A stretch of DNA of 64,000 nucleotides. It comes from a virus. How positions within the stretch are numbered: the stretch's first letter is position 1; each line of letters begins with the position of its first letter. The DNA lies in IMG/VR virus record IMGVR_UViG_3300025853_008930, positions 1 to 64,000 of that record; one strand, given 5' to 3'. A model generated the notes under the pieces. The model did not search any database. It saw only the letters and a program-made list of their open reading frames with translations, and was not told the origin of the DNA. Shown piece after piece: positions 53,710 to 60,544 of this stretch. Position numbers and translations under genes: made by a program.

Positions 53710-53991
53710 TTAAACACCTAATTTTTTCTCCATACTTTCGACGAACTTTCTTAAAGAGGCAATTAGATTATCTATTTGCCTTATAGGAATATTATCATCA
53801 ATAAATCTATCTAGTCTTTTATTTTCTTTCTTTTCCATCAAGTCTTCTTTGTAGTCCAAAAGAGACTCTATCATGCTCTCGGCTCTTGTAATTACTGAAC
53901 CCTTTTCTGCTCTTAGCATGTCTTCGTGCATACTTGACATATTTTGCCTAAAGGCATCAAACTTGTCTTCTTTTAGTATGTTCTTCCACAT
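53710..53991 (-). CDS. Tag-bearing helical protein (MWKNILKED)
   Basis: A 93-residue protein. The frame is open to 54036, but GGAGTTGATAAA before ATG 53991 and the tag alignment set the start. The rest is helix (FDAFRQNMSSMHEDMLRAE; MIESLLDYKEDLMEKKENK; IDNLIASLRKFVESM). Coiled-coil protein of unknown function. Confidence 0.55.
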   Translation of the reverse strand: MWKNILKEDKFDAFRQNMSSMHEDMLRAEKGSVITRAESMIESLLDYKEDLMEKKENKRLDRFIDDNIPIRQIDNLIASLRKFVESMEKKLGV

Positions 53992-53995
53992 TTTA

Positions 53996-55114
53996 TCAAC
54001 TCCATAAATATTCATGCCATGACTTTTGTATATCATCCTGTGGAACTTTTAATCCTTTTAGATTTAGATGTTCGCCCCACGCTAACTTCTTTGATTTACC
54101 CTTTCCAACAACCGCTACAATCAGTGATGACATAGCAGTTGCTTGAAAGGGCTTTAATGAAAATGTTTTGATTTGACCCGCAGGTGGTTCTATACCTGCT
54201 ATCTTTGAAAGTGCTTCTTTACTTGTCTTTTTGTTATCCAATGTAAACTTCATACCCGAAAAAGTGCTTGCCATTTCTACCAACTTAGGTATTCCATTTT
54301 CTTTAAACAAGGCTTTTCTTTTTAGCAATCCCAATACATGCTTTCTAACAGGTGGGAAAATTGCCAACTTAGAAGGTAATTTAACTTGTAAGTGCATATT
54401 TTCTATTGCTTTATTTGATTCTGCTAAAGCAATCTTCAATATATCTTTTAATCCAACTTTGATTAAATCACCTCTACCAAAAAGTGCTTGAGCCAAAGGT
54501 GGATTAGCAGTATTTGGTGTATCGCTATACCATGTCGGAGGTGCTTTCTTTCCATATTTTTTCTTATACCATTCATTTGCATAGTGGCCAAAAACCTTGT
54601 CTTTTTCTTTACCTATGGCATTACCATCAGCATCCGACTTTGCAGGAAAATTAAATACAGTATTTCTAGGATTTAATGTGCTTGTTGCTTCTTCAAATCC
54701 TTCAATGGCTTCTTGAAATTCTTGTAGTTTTTTTACATGGCTTACTAACAGAATCTTATCTTCTTTGAATTCTTCCATAAATTCTTCTATGTCATCTAAT
54801 AGAGTAAATGCTCCTGTGCTTCCCCTATTTGGCGACCTATCCCTTCTATATCCGCTAGTTACATGCTCTTTCAATTGTAAATATAGATTAGCAGGGTGAG
54901 GCTGTCCACTCTTAGTATCTATTTGTCCAACCTTCTTTCCCTCTCTAGGTTTTCTAATTCTTCTACCTTCACTAAGTAATTTTTTTCTACCTATACCTTC
55001 ACACTTCTTAACCCAAGCCTCATACTCATCAATAAACTTGAATGAGCCTCTAACTTCAATATCGGTGCTTCCAACCCTAATCACGGACTTTTTCTTTTCG
55101 TCTTTTCTTACCAC
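53996..55114 (-). CDS. Unknown late protein (372 aa)
   Basis: A 372-residue protein. GTG 55114 fits GGAGGTG at seven bases; GTG 55123 is the alternative. The protein mixes basic segments (KKCEGIGRKKLLSEGRRIRK) with helices and a beta-rich end. The segments KKKYGKKAPPTWYSDTP and SWHEYLWS (C-terminus) do not match known families. It overlaps the next tagged gene. Function unknown. Confidence 0.5.
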   Translation of the reverse strand: MVRKDEKKKSVIRVGSTDIEVRGSFKFIDEYEAWVKKCEGIGRKKLLSEGRRIRKPREGKKVGQIDTKSGQPHPANLYLQLKEHVTSGYRRDRSPNRGSTGAFTLLDDIEEFMEEFKEDKILLVSHVKKLQEFQEAIEGFEEATSTLNPRNTVFNFPAKSDADGNAIGKEKDKVFGHYANEWYKKKYGKKAPPTWYSDTPNTANPPLAQALFGRGDLIKVGLKDILKIALAESNKAIENMHLQVKLPSKLAIFPPVRKHVLGLLKRKALFKENGIPKLVEMASTFSGMKFTLDNKKTSKEALSKIAGIEPPAGQIKTFSLKPFQATAMSSLIVAVVGKGKSKKLAWGEHLNLKGLKVPQDDIQKSWHEYLWS

Positions 55115-55472
55115 GCTTTCCACCTCCGTATTCTATATTGAATAATTCAGGATTAGCCCCATGACCACCAAAAGAAACGCCTCCGGCTTCTTTTTCAAAA
55201 GTATCACTAGTGTTTTCTACAATGTCGTTGAACTCTTCCATGAAACTATTAAATTGTTTTTTCATAGATTTGGCTAATGCTTCCTCATCTAATATTTCAT
55301 CGTATGGGTCTGTGTGTAAGTAGCCCAAATAGTCACTCAAACCCATAAAATTACCGCTATCAAACTCAAGTAAACCTAATAGAGCCTTATGGTGTTTTTC
55401 TAAAGCCCTTTTGAGTTTGACAGCAACCTCCTCAAGTTCTTGGTTGCGCTTCAATACTTCTTCCCAACTCAT
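55077..55472 (-). CDS. Tag-bearing coiled-coil protein (MSWEEVLKRN)
   Basis: A 131-residue protein. After the tag comes a coiled coil (ELEEVAVKLKRALEKHHKAL), an acidic middle and a Gly/His/Lys-rich end (GGGKRGKKRRKEKVRD). Its end overlaps the next gene by 38 bases in another frame. No family recognised. Confidence 0.55.
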   Translation of the reverse strand: MSWEEVLKRNQELEEVAVKLKRALEKHHKALLGLLEFDSGNFMGLSDYLGYLHTDPYDEILDEEALAKSMKKQFNSFMEEFNDIVENTSDTFEKEAGGVSFGGHGANPELFNIEYGGGKRGKKRRKEKVRD

Positions 55473-55484
55473 GTCAAACCCTCT

Positions 55485-55784
55485 TTAATCATCTAAAGCA
55501 ATAGACATGATTTTTTCTATCTCTTTTTCGAGTCCTTTTATTGTTCTATTCATTGACTCTCTTTTTTCAGCATCAAAATCTTTACTCATCGTTTGTAATT
55601 CCTTGATTGTTTTCTTTAGTTCATCTACTCTTTTCAAAAAGTAACTCATGTCTCTTTTCTCTTGGCCTCTAACCGCTTTGCCCTTTAGTCTTCTTCTTTC
55701 CAAAGCCCTTTGCTTTCTTCTGCGAATTCTATCTTTCTCTCGTTCAAAACGACTATCTTCTTTAATTATGTTTTCCCAGTTCAT
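55485..55784 (-). CDS. Tag-bearing basic coiled-coil protein (MNWENIIKED)
   Basis: A 99-residue protein. The tag is followed by a strongly basic helix (KDRIRRRKQRALERRRLKGK) and an acidic coil (YFLKRVDELKKTIKELQTMS; IKGLEKEIEKIMSIALDD). Consistent with a DNA-binding or packaged basic protein. Unknown family. Confidence 0.55.
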   Translation of the reverse strand: MNWENIIKEDSRFEREKDRIRRRKQRALERRRLKGKAVRGQEKRDMSYFLKRVDELKKTIKELQTMSKDFDAEKRESMNRTIKGLEKEIEKIMSIALDD

Positions 55785-55785
55785 A

Positions 55786-56013
55786 TCAAGCCCTCGCTAA
55801 ACTTCCAAGTATTCTCTTAATGCTATCCATAGTAGTCTTATGCAATCTATGATATTCTCCGGCAATGTCTTCAAACTCTTCAGCATCAATCATTTCTTCA
55901 CCTTGATACTGTCTAACAATTTCATCCAACTCTTTCAAAACATCCCTTTGTCTGCCAAAGTTATCAATGGCATTTTGCGTGGTGTTACGCTTTAGAATAC
56001 TTTGCCATGCCAT
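55786..56013 (-). CDS. Tag-bearing helical protein (MAWQSILKRN)
   Basis: A 75-residue helical protein. After the tag: TTQNAIDNFGRQRDVLKELD, then EDIAGEYHRLHKTTMDSIKR. No family. It belongs to the unbroken run of tagged genes between 55077 and 57841. Confidence 0.55.
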   Translation of the reverse strand: MAWQSILKRNTTQNAIDNFGRQRDVLKELDEIVRQYQGEEMIDAEEFEDIAGEYHRLHKTTMDSIKRILGSLARA

Positions 56014-56015
56014 AA

Positions 56016-56465
56016 TTAACTCTCCATCGCATTCTTATCTTGGAAACCCCTACTAAATCCCTGCTCAAAGTCTATTCGCTTAACTTCTTTAACCGCACTA
56101 GTAGTAGGGTCGTCTTTTATTTCTTTAAATCTCATAATAGCCAAATCTACAAAAGATTCTATTCCTTCGGGAGTCAATCGCATTATAGTATCATTTTTTG
56201 GACTGTTGCCCCCGAAAAGGTCTACTGTTACAAAGGGCGTATCATCTTCCCCTGTGTCAATAAAAGCAATTTCATATGCCTTATATGAATGAGGGTCTTG
56301 TAATTTGCCGTGAGGAATTGACCCTAATCTATCTCCTGCTACCACGCTTAATTCTAAATCGGGTGCAATTTCAGTTCTTGAGTGATAGCCTCTCCTGTCA
56401 TTATACGGCTTAAACTCAATATCTTGGAATCTAAATTGTTTCTTAAGAATATCTTGCCAAGTCAT
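56016..56465 (-). CDS. Tag-bearing protein (MTWQDILKKQ)
   Basis: A 149-residue protein with a beta-rich middle (LELSVVAGDRLGSIPHG; FVTVDLFGGNSPKNDTIM) and a helical end (SFVDLAIMRFKEIKDD). No family recognised. The tag differs from that of the 56818 gene by several synonymous changes (for example ATT/ATA, CTT/CTA), which shows protein-level constraint. Confidence 0.58.
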   Translation of the reverse strand: MTWQDILKKQFRFQDIEFKPYNDRRGYHSRTEIAPDLELSVVAGDRLGSIPHGKLQDPHSYKAYEIAFIDTGEDDTPFVTVDLFGGNSPKNDTIMRLTPEGIESFVDLAIMRFKEIKDDPTTSAVKEVKRIDFEQGFSRGFQDKNAMES

Positions 56466-56818
56466 TTCTTACCCACCTGTCTGCCTTCTCCTGAAAATGG
56501 ATTATATGGAATATTTCTCGCTTTTCTTCTAGCCCTCATAGGCATTGAGTTAGTTTTATTACCTGCCATTCCAAACCCTACCTTTTTTCCTTTTCTTTGC
56601 TTAGTTTTACCCTTTGGTTGTGGTTGTCCAAAACTAGGTGAATCTGTTACATTACCAAACTCTTCTTCTAGTTCTTGCATTTCTGCATCTCTAACCTTTT
56701 TAGAACTTCGTCGTTCAACCCCAAGTTTCTTTTTTTGACGGTCATCTATTTTCCTTTCTATTGCTCTCAACCTACCTTCGGTAAAATATGGCTTTTTTAG
56801 TATATCTTGCCAAGTCAT
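56462..56818 (-). CDS. Tag-bearing basic protein (MTWQDILKKP)
   Basis: A 118-residue basic protein. After the tag: a Lys/Arg-rich helix (RLRAIERKIDDRQKKKLG; KVRDAEMQELEEEFGN) and a Gly/Lys-rich end (KGKTKQRKGKKVGFG). It overlaps the 56465 gene (TGA/ATG). Likely DNA-binding by charge. Confidence 0.58.
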   Translation of the reverse strand: MTWQDILKKPYFTEGRLRAIERKIDDRQKKKLGVERRSSKKVRDAEMQELEEEFGNVTDSPSFGQPQPKGKTKQRKGKKVGFGMAGNKTNSMPMRARRKARNIPYNPFSGEGRQVGKK

Positions 56819-56922
56819 TTCTTACCACCTGTAACAAAACACTTCTTTGACTTTGCCTCTTTCTCATCAACTTCTTTTGACTTTGCATCAAACCACTTAT
56901 CGAGATAACTACACCTTGTCAT
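56815..56922 (-). CDS. Small Cys/Lys-rich protein (35 aa)
   Basis: ATG 56922 to TGA 56815, overlapping the ATG of the next tagged gene (ATGA). It begins MTRCSYLDKWFDAKSKE and contains a second cysteine near the end (SKKCFVTGGKK). A GGTGAATAAT site precedes it. It lacks the tag, unlike its neighbours. Supported by the ribosome-binding site and the coupling. Confidence 0.5.
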   Translation of the reverse strand: MTRCSYLDKWFDAKSKEVDEKEAKSKKCFVTGGKK

Positions 56923-56923
56923 A

Positions 56924-57265
56924 TTATTCACCTTCGGGGCCATAATCTCCTACATATCGAGCAAGTCTTAAAATTTCTTCAGCCACATCTCTAGCCTCAA
57001 ATTCCAAACCTGCTAATTTATCATAGAACTCTATTATTTTATTCTCATCATAATCTCTATTATCCCTGTTGTAGTCTCTTACTTTTTCAAAGAGTTTTAT
57101 GTAGTAATCTCTTGCGTCTACAGCCGGATTTTTTTCGTGCATTTCCATTAATTCAAATTTTGTTCTCACTAAACCTCTTATTAATTTAGACCTTGAGTCC
57201 ATAGACCTTTCTCGTCTATCAATTGCATCTCCTAAATCTTTTCTTATTTCGTCTTTCCATGTCAT
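56924..57265 (-). CDS. Tag-bearing helical protein (MTWKDEIRKD)
   Basis: A 113-residue protein, ATG 57265 (the GTG at 57274 is upstream, and GGTGAATAAT precedes the ATG). The tag has E-I-R in place of I-L-K, then helical sequence (SKLIRGLVRTKFELMEMHEK; EIIEFYDKLAGLEFEARDVA-like). Unknown function. Confidence 0.52.
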   Translation of the reverse strand: MTWKDEIRKDLGDAIDRRERSMDSRSKLIRGLVRTKFELMEMHEKNPAVDARDYYIKLFEKVRDYNRDNRDYDENKIIEFYDKLAGLEFEARDVAEEILRLARYVGDYGPEGE

Positions 57266-57274
57266 ATTATTCAC

Positions 57275-57421
57275 CTACTGTAATTTTTTCAACATTAGTG
57301 CCGCTTTAGAACAAACTTTCCTTAGTAGGTCTGCATCATACATATCTTGTTTACTTGCATCCTCTAAATAATCTATCACATGCTCAAGCCCTTTTTGTTT
57401 AATTATATCTTCCCATGTCAT
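57275..57421 (-). CDS. Tag-bearing small protein (MTWEDIIKQK), 48 aa
   Basis: ATG 57421 to TAG 57275. After the tag it is helical (GLEHVIDYLEDASKQDMYDA; LLRKVCSKAALMLKKLQ). It follows GGTGAATAAT, as do its neighbours. Short, but the tag and signal support it. Confidence 0.55.
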   Translation of the reverse strand: MTWEDIIKQKGLEHVIDYLEDASKQDMYDADLLRKVCSKAALMLKKLQ

Positions 57422-57463
57422 ATTATTCACCTTTTATTTTAAACGCTTTTTTCAAAAATTTTT

Positions 57464-57841
57464 CTAGGATTTTTTTCTACCGGCTTCTTTCATTTCATCA
57501 CGATATTCAAATAGAGTTTCCTGTATTGCTTTTTCTATTGCTTGTGTTATTTTATAAAAGCGATTATTAGGGAATGAAAAACCCACAACAGGGTAGGCTT
57601 CAAACTTGTCTGCAAAATAAAGATAGGATTTATGTAATATCTCTCGTATATTTGCATAATCTAAATAATCAACCCCATCAACTATCTCAAAGGGGGTTTT
57701 TTCATTAAGATTATAATGTTCTCTACCATCAAAAATAATACTTTTCGCCTCTTCTCGGCTCATTGAACCACCCGCCTTTCTTCTAGCATCTATGTTTTCA
57801 CTATGCTCACTCGTTTTTTTAACGGTATCTTTCCAATTCAT
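57464..57841 (-). CDS. Tag-bearing protein (MNWKDTVKKT), first late gene
   Basis: A 125-residue protein. After a looser tag (D-T-V-K), acidic-basic sequence precedes REHYNLNEKTPFEIVDGVDY and a helical end (ITQAIEKAIQETLFEYRDEM). It is the first gene after the late promoter. No family recognised. Confidence 0.52.
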   Translation of the reverse strand: MNWKDTVKKTSEHSENIDARRKAGGSMSREEAKSIIFDGREHYNLNEKTPFEIVDGVDYLDYANIREILHKSYLYFADKFEAYPVVGFSFPNNRFYKITQAIEKAIQETLFEYRDEMKEAGRKKS

Positions 57842-57897
57842 TCAAATTCAACTCTTTTTTCAAAAAATGTGGCGGAATTTTTGTAGCACTAGCGTAA

Positions 57898-57912
57898 AAT
57901 TTTTTTTTATAA
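57898..57912 (-). promoter_or_regulatory. TATA box of the late operon
   Basis: The minus strand reads AGTTATAAAAAAAAATTT here, the strongest TATA-like sequence before the first late gene (start 57841). The distance of about 60 bases means a short untranslated leader. No known binding site is evident nearby. Confidence 0.5.
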
Positions 57913-57960
57913 CTATTGTATTTCCAGAATAAAAGTTATACTATTCATTATTAATCATGC

Positions 57961-58317
57961 TTAGTTATAATCAAATAAACTAGTATTCTTAGTTTCTTTA
58001 ACTTCACCCTGCATAGTTATTTTATGCTTGGCTTTAACATCTCTAATGTATCTTAGTAGTGTGTTTAACTTAGTTTTAAGCCCTTTTAACTCACTATCCA
58101 ATTCATCAGTATATTCATTACCCTTAGTTTGAGTTTCTTTAAGTAACTCTCTAAGTTTTTGTGATATTGTATTTAGCCTTGATAATAAGCCAAAGTCAAT
58201 ATCCTTACTAATGCAACAACCTCCTTTGAAGGGTCGTAGTAATATAAGGGTAATAAATGTAGTAGTTTTATGGGTTAATATGTTATACACAGTAGTTAAT
58301 AGGTCAAAATTAACCAT
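57961..58317 (-). CDS. Coiled-coil protein of the divergent region (start uncertain)
   Basis: A frame of 118 codons whose first 35 codons look non-coding. A GGAGG at 58218-58226 precedes an in-frame ATT at 58212 by seven bases and would give 83 residues (ISKDIDFGLLSRLNTISQK). The body is helical (LRELLKETQTKGNEYTDELD; LKGLKTKLNTLLRYIRDV). Alternatives are ATG 58317 and GTG 58290. Unknown function; possibly a late regulator, as it lies at the early/late switch. Confidence 0.45.
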   Translation of the reverse strand: MVNFDLLTTVYNILTHKTTTFITLILLRPFKGGCCISKDIDFGLLSRLNTISQKLRELLKETQTKGNEYTDELDSELKGLKTKLNTLLRYIRDVKAKHKITMQGEVKETKNTSLFDYN

Positions 58318-58367
58318 GAATGCTTATATTATTCAAAATTAACAAAGAAAAAAATTTTGGAACAAAG

Positions 58368-58388
58368 CCATATGGTTGTAGAGCAACC
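58368..58388. repeat. Degenerate CCATATGG box with GGTTG/CAACC inverted repeat, array start
   Basis: CCATATGG at 58368-58375, then GGTTG (58374-58378) and CAACC (58384-58388) around a five-base loop. It resembles a shortened version of the array hairpins at the left end, opposite the promoter of the first cassette. It lies between divergent transcription units. Confidence 0.55.
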
Positions 58389-58397
58389 GATTAACAA

Positions 58398-58434
58398 GCA
58401 TATGGTTCACTTTGCGGAACCCGCCATATATACT
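58398..58434 (+). promoter_or_regulatory. Cassette 1 promoter (box plus TATA)
   Basis: GCATATGGTTCAC, TTTGCGGAAC, then TATA at 58425-58434. The box-to-TATA distance is 27 bases. The start codon 58453 is 28 bases beyond the left edge of the TATA box, so the message is close to leaderless. Confidence 0.75.
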
Positions 58435-58452
58435 TTACAGGAATGAGTAGTC

Positions 58453-58836
58453 ATGTCACTGAACATAGTATATCAAAGAAGCATAAAAGAGGAGAACGAA
58501 GACAGTATTGAGATAAGTTGCTGTAAAGAAGGCAACGAATATTGGGCATATGCCTTAAAAGTCCTTACTTCAATAGCCAACAAGTCAAACACACGGCCAC
58601 ACATCTATTTTGATTGGGGAAAGAGTAGTAAATGCACCATGAGAGTAGCGGGTTCTTGGAATGCCGAAAGCATGAGTAGTTTCCTAAGAAAAGCATCAAG
58701 CAAGAGAGCAATCGAAAGCGGTCTTTTCAATGGTCGCAGAACTTGGGTTTTCAATCATAAAACTGAAGAATACGAGCGAGTGAATGAAGAAGATGTAGAT
58801 GCTTTACCTAGAGATACCTACGCTATGATGGAGTAG
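58453..58836 (+). CDS. Cassette 1 protein, unknown (127 aa)
   Basis: ATG 58453 lies 28 bases from the TATA box. The ATG at 58443 is in another frame and stops soon. The protein has a Ser/Lys-rich middle (LTSIANKSNTRPHIYFDWGK), a Cys/Ser-rich segment (EISCCKEGNEYWAYALKV) and an acidic end (VNEEDVDALPRDTY). No family recognised; probably an early host-takeover protein. A terminator and inverted repeat follow. Confidence 0.65.
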   Translation: MSLNIVYQRSIKEENEDSIEISCCKEGNEYWAYALKVLTSIANKSNTRPHIYFDWGKSSKCTMRVAGSWNAESMSSFLRKASSKRAIESGLFNGRRTWVFNHKTEEYERVNEEDVDALPRDTYAMME

Positions 58837-58850
58837 ATAAATACGGTTAA

Positions 58851-58895
58851 AAAAACCCTGCAAGGTTTCGGCCTTGTGGGGTTTTACCTTTTTTT
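58851..58895 (+). terminator. Terminator of cassette 1
   Basis: CCCTGCAAGG (58856-58865) and CCTTGTGGGG (58872-58881), eight pairs plus two wobbles, followed by TTTTACC and a T-run. The A-run before the stem makes it look bidirectional. Confidence 0.78.
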
Positions 58896-58901
58896 GGTCA
58901 A

Positions 58902-58972
58902 GGTTTGGTGCTTACGCTACGCTCTAAATTCATTATATAAATTACATTTATTATATGAATTTACACCAAACC
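58902..58972. repeat. Array inverted repeat 1
   Basis: Arms GGTTTGGTG (58902-58910) and CACCAAACC (58964-58972). A second, imperfect inner stem (AAATTCATTATATAA against TTATTATATGAATTT) extends it. Directly followed by CCATATGG. Confidence 0.82.
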
Positions 58973-59005
58973 ATATGGTTCACTTTCGGAACCCAGAATA
59001 TATAT
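58971..59005 (+). promoter_or_regulatory. Cassette 2 promoter
   Basis: CCATATGGTTCAC, TTTCGGAAC, TATA at 58998-59005; box to TATA 27 bases. Predicted start of transcription near 59024. Confidence 0.72.
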
Positions 59006-59022
59006 CTTCCATCAAGGAGTAT

Positions 59023-59220
59023 GTGTCTAGCCGGCATAATAGACAAGAACAGACCGGAGTTAAGCGGCCTATCGGCTTAACACTATGGCCTAATGACGAG
59101 AGGAAACTTGGAATAGAGGTAAAGTGGCTAGAAAAACATGGCGATGGATATGAACGCCCGTATCTAACAAATCAAGTGTTTTTTGCAGGACTAGGGGATA
59201 TAGGCTCTCCCCTAGTCCAA
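59023..59220 (+). ncRNA. Cassette 2: candidate non-coding RNA or decayed gene
   Basis: No convincing gene. ATG 59021 gives only 19 codons. GTG 59023 opens a frame with no stop until 59619 that runs through the hairpin and the next cassette's promoter, so it is not a normal gene. GTTAAGC (59059-59065) and GCTTAAC (59075-59081) form a stem, and a perfect terminator closes the unit. It may be a structured RNA, or a gene that lost its stop. Confidence 0.4.
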
Positions 59221-59228
59221 GTTTTTTT
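59188..59228 (+). terminator. Terminator of cassette 2
   Basis: GGACTAGGGG (59188-59197) and CCCCTAGTCC (59209-59218), a perfect 10-bp stem, then AAG and a T-run at 59222-59228. Confidence 0.82.
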
Positions 59229-59233
59229 ATCGA

Positions 59234-59279
59234 GGTTTGGTGTCGTTATATATTATAACGGTGAATGTGACACCAAACC
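59234..59279. repeat. Array inverted repeat 2
   Basis: Arms GGTTTGGTGTC (59234-59244) and GACACCAAACC (59269-59279), 11 pairs, with an inner perfect stem CGTTATA/TATAACG (59244-59250 and 59254-59260). A cruciform-type structure. Confidence 0.85.
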
Positions 59280-59312
59280 ATATGGTATGCTTTCAATACC
59301 CGTTTCATATAG
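59278..59312 (+). promoter_or_regulatory. Cassette 3 promoter (diverged)
   Basis: CCATATGG followed by TATGC and CAATAC instead of the usual CAC and GGAAC, then TATA at 59306-59312. Spacing is 28 bases. This is the most diverged copy of the box. Confidence 0.65.
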
Positions 59313-59331
59313 TTGTATAGTAATAGTATGC

Positions 59332-59619
59332 ATGTCAGTAGTACAAAAACCGATTAGGCCTAATATTGAAGATTACCAAATTGATAGTGAAAATGATTGG
59401 ATTGAAACATTTTGGAGAGATATGGAAACATATAACAATGAAATGAGATTGTGGAATTTTCGCCAACAGTGGTTAAGTGAATATGGAGTAACTGAAGAAA
59501 TGTGGATTCAAACACCTGTTGAACTTCAGCGAATTATGGTCGAGTTACATCATGAATGTGAGAAGCAAAATCAACTCATGTATGACCTTGAGGAATGGCG
59601 TGACTCAATGCCCATTTGA
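59332..59619 (+). CDS. Cassette 3 protein, unknown (95 aa)
   Basis: ATG 59332 lies 26 bases from the TATA box, so leaderless. The frame is open further upstream through the repeat, but no start signal supports that. The protein is acidic and Trp-rich (SENDWIETFWRDMETYNNEM; RLWNFRQQWLSEYGVTEEMW). No family found. Terminator and inverted repeat follow. Confidence 0.65.
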   Translation: MSVVQKPIRPNIEDYQIDSENDWIETFWRDMETYNNEMRLWNFRQQWLSEYGVTEEMWIQTPVELQRIMVELHHECEKQNQLMYDLEEWRDSMPI

Positions 59620-59637
59620 GGCATTAGTCGGTCAAAA

Positions 59638-59679
59638 AACCTCCCTTGCTTTCGGGCTTGGGAGGTTTTACCTTTTTTT
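59638..59679 (+). terminator. Terminator of cassette 3
   Basis: AACCTCCC (59638-59645) and GGGAGGTT (59660-59667), then TTACC and a T-run from 59673. Confidence 0.78.
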
Positions 59680-59684
59680 ATTGA

Positions 59685-59730
59685 GGTTTGAGGTCGTTTT
59701 AATTAACTTACTAGATAGTAACCTCAAACC
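59685..59730. repeat. Array inverted repeat 3
   Basis: Arms GGTTTGAGGT (59685-59694) and ACCTCAAACC (59721-59730), 10 perfect pairs around a 26-base spacer. Nearly the same arms as repeat 4. Confidence 0.85.
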
Positions 59731-59765
59731 ATATGGTTCACTTTAGGAACACGAATTATATATTA
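59729..59765 (+). promoter_or_regulatory. Cassette 4 promoter
   Basis: CCATATGGTTCAC, TTTAGGAAC, TATA at 59756-59765; spacing 27 bases. The start ATG 59799 lies about 43 bases beyond, so this unit has a short leader with GAGGGTAG. Confidence 0.72.
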
Positions 59766-59798
59766 TATCTATATTAGAGGGTAGAAAGAGTGATTAAA

Positions 59799-60200
59799 AT
59801 GGTGTGCGAAGAATGTGGAAGAGGATTGAGATATAATACAGAAAGCGGTTTATGTAGTATGTGCATGAATGATTTAATAGACGAGACGCTAGAGCGTTTT
59901 ATGCAAGAAGAGTATAAGGCAGAAGGCGAAAAGGTGTTTAAATGCCCTAAGTGTAATCGCTTAGACTGTATTCAAGGAGACTTTGTTTTGAATGATTGGG
60001 AAGAGTTTAAACCTATACTAAAACCGACAAATACTGATATGTGGTGTCAATATATGTATAAGGGTAAAATGGTTCAAGGTAACACTTTACTGGATGAAAT
60101 TCAGGAGTTAAGAATGGAATGCAAGTATTGTGGATATGACTTTGACGGCCAAGACGACGAACTTAACAACAACACAGTTATTACTCATGGAGGTGTCTAA
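59799..60200 (+). CDS. Cassette 4 zinc-binding protein (133 aa)
   Basis: From ATG 59799 (the GTG at 59790 is in frame). CEECGRG, then CSMC at residues 2-25; then CPKCNRLDC near 50 and CKYCG near 105: three cysteine pairs, so one or two zinc ribbons. Acidic elsewhere. The last gene of the unit overlaps nothing; the next gene follows two bases later. Unknown function; probably a nucleic-acid-binding early protein. Confidence 0.68.
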   Translation: MVCEECGRGLRYNTESGLCSMCMNDLIDETLERFMQEEYKAEGEKVFKCPKCNRLDCIQGDFVLNDWEEFKPILKPTNTDMWCQYMYKGKMVQGNTLLDEIQELRMECKYCGYDFDGQDDELNNNTVITHGGV

Positions 60201-60202
60201 TA

Positions 60203-60385
60203 ATGATAGTAATAACAGGTTGGGCAGTTTGGGATAATGAGGCATGGAGGACAGATTTTCGGAACATATACCCCACAAAGGAACTTGCTATGGAAGCGGC
60301 TAAAAAGCATTATAGTTACTTAGGAGACACAGAAGAAGACTATGGCGACCACATGATAAGTCCGGTTGAAATAACGGTTCATTGA
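60203..60385 (+). CDS. Cassette 4 second gene, small protein (60 aa)
   Basis: ATG 60203 follows GGAGGTG. The protein begins MIVITGWAVWDNEAWRTDFR and has helix and acidic end (EEDYGDHMISPVEITVH). No family found. It shares cassette 4's promoter and terminator with the zinc protein. Confidence 0.6.
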   Translation: MIVITGWAVWDNEAWRTDFRNIYPTKELAMEAAKKHYSYLGDTEEDYGDHMISPVEITVH

Positions 60386-60400
60386 GTTAAACGGTAAAAA

Positions 60401-60442
60401 AACCCCTTGTTTTTAGGAGCAAGGGGTTTTTACCTTTTTTTT
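60401..60442 (+). terminator. Terminator of cassette 4
   Basis: AACCCCTTG (60401-60409) and CAAGGGGTT (60420-60428), perfect 9 bp, then TTTACC and T-run to 60442. Confidence 0.82.
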
Positions 60443-60447
60443 ATTGA

Positions 60448-60492
60448 GGTTTGAGGTCGTTTTATACTTATTACTGTTAGTAACCTCAAACC
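60448..60492. repeat. Array inverted repeat 4
   Basis: Arms GGTTTGAGGT (60448-60457) and ACCTCAAACC (60483-60492), spacer 25 bases. Same arms as repeat 3, so these two may be recent duplicates. Confidence 0.85.
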
Positions 60493-60525
60493 ATATGGTT
60501 CACTTTCGGAACTCGGATTATATAT
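60491..60525 (+). promoter_or_regulatory. Cassette 5 promoter
   Basis: CCATATGGTTCAC, TTTCGGAAC, TATA at 60518-60525; spacing 27 bases. Predicted transcription start near 60545. Confidence 0.72.
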
Positions 60526-60544
60526 CGAACAGGGTGGAGTATGC

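Noticed and set aside
58876-59331. One long ORF from 58876 running through the first two cassettes into cassette 3
   Set aside because: It passes through an inverted repeat, two promoters and a perfect terminator; the real start for cassette 3 is ATG 59332, 26 bases from a TATA box.
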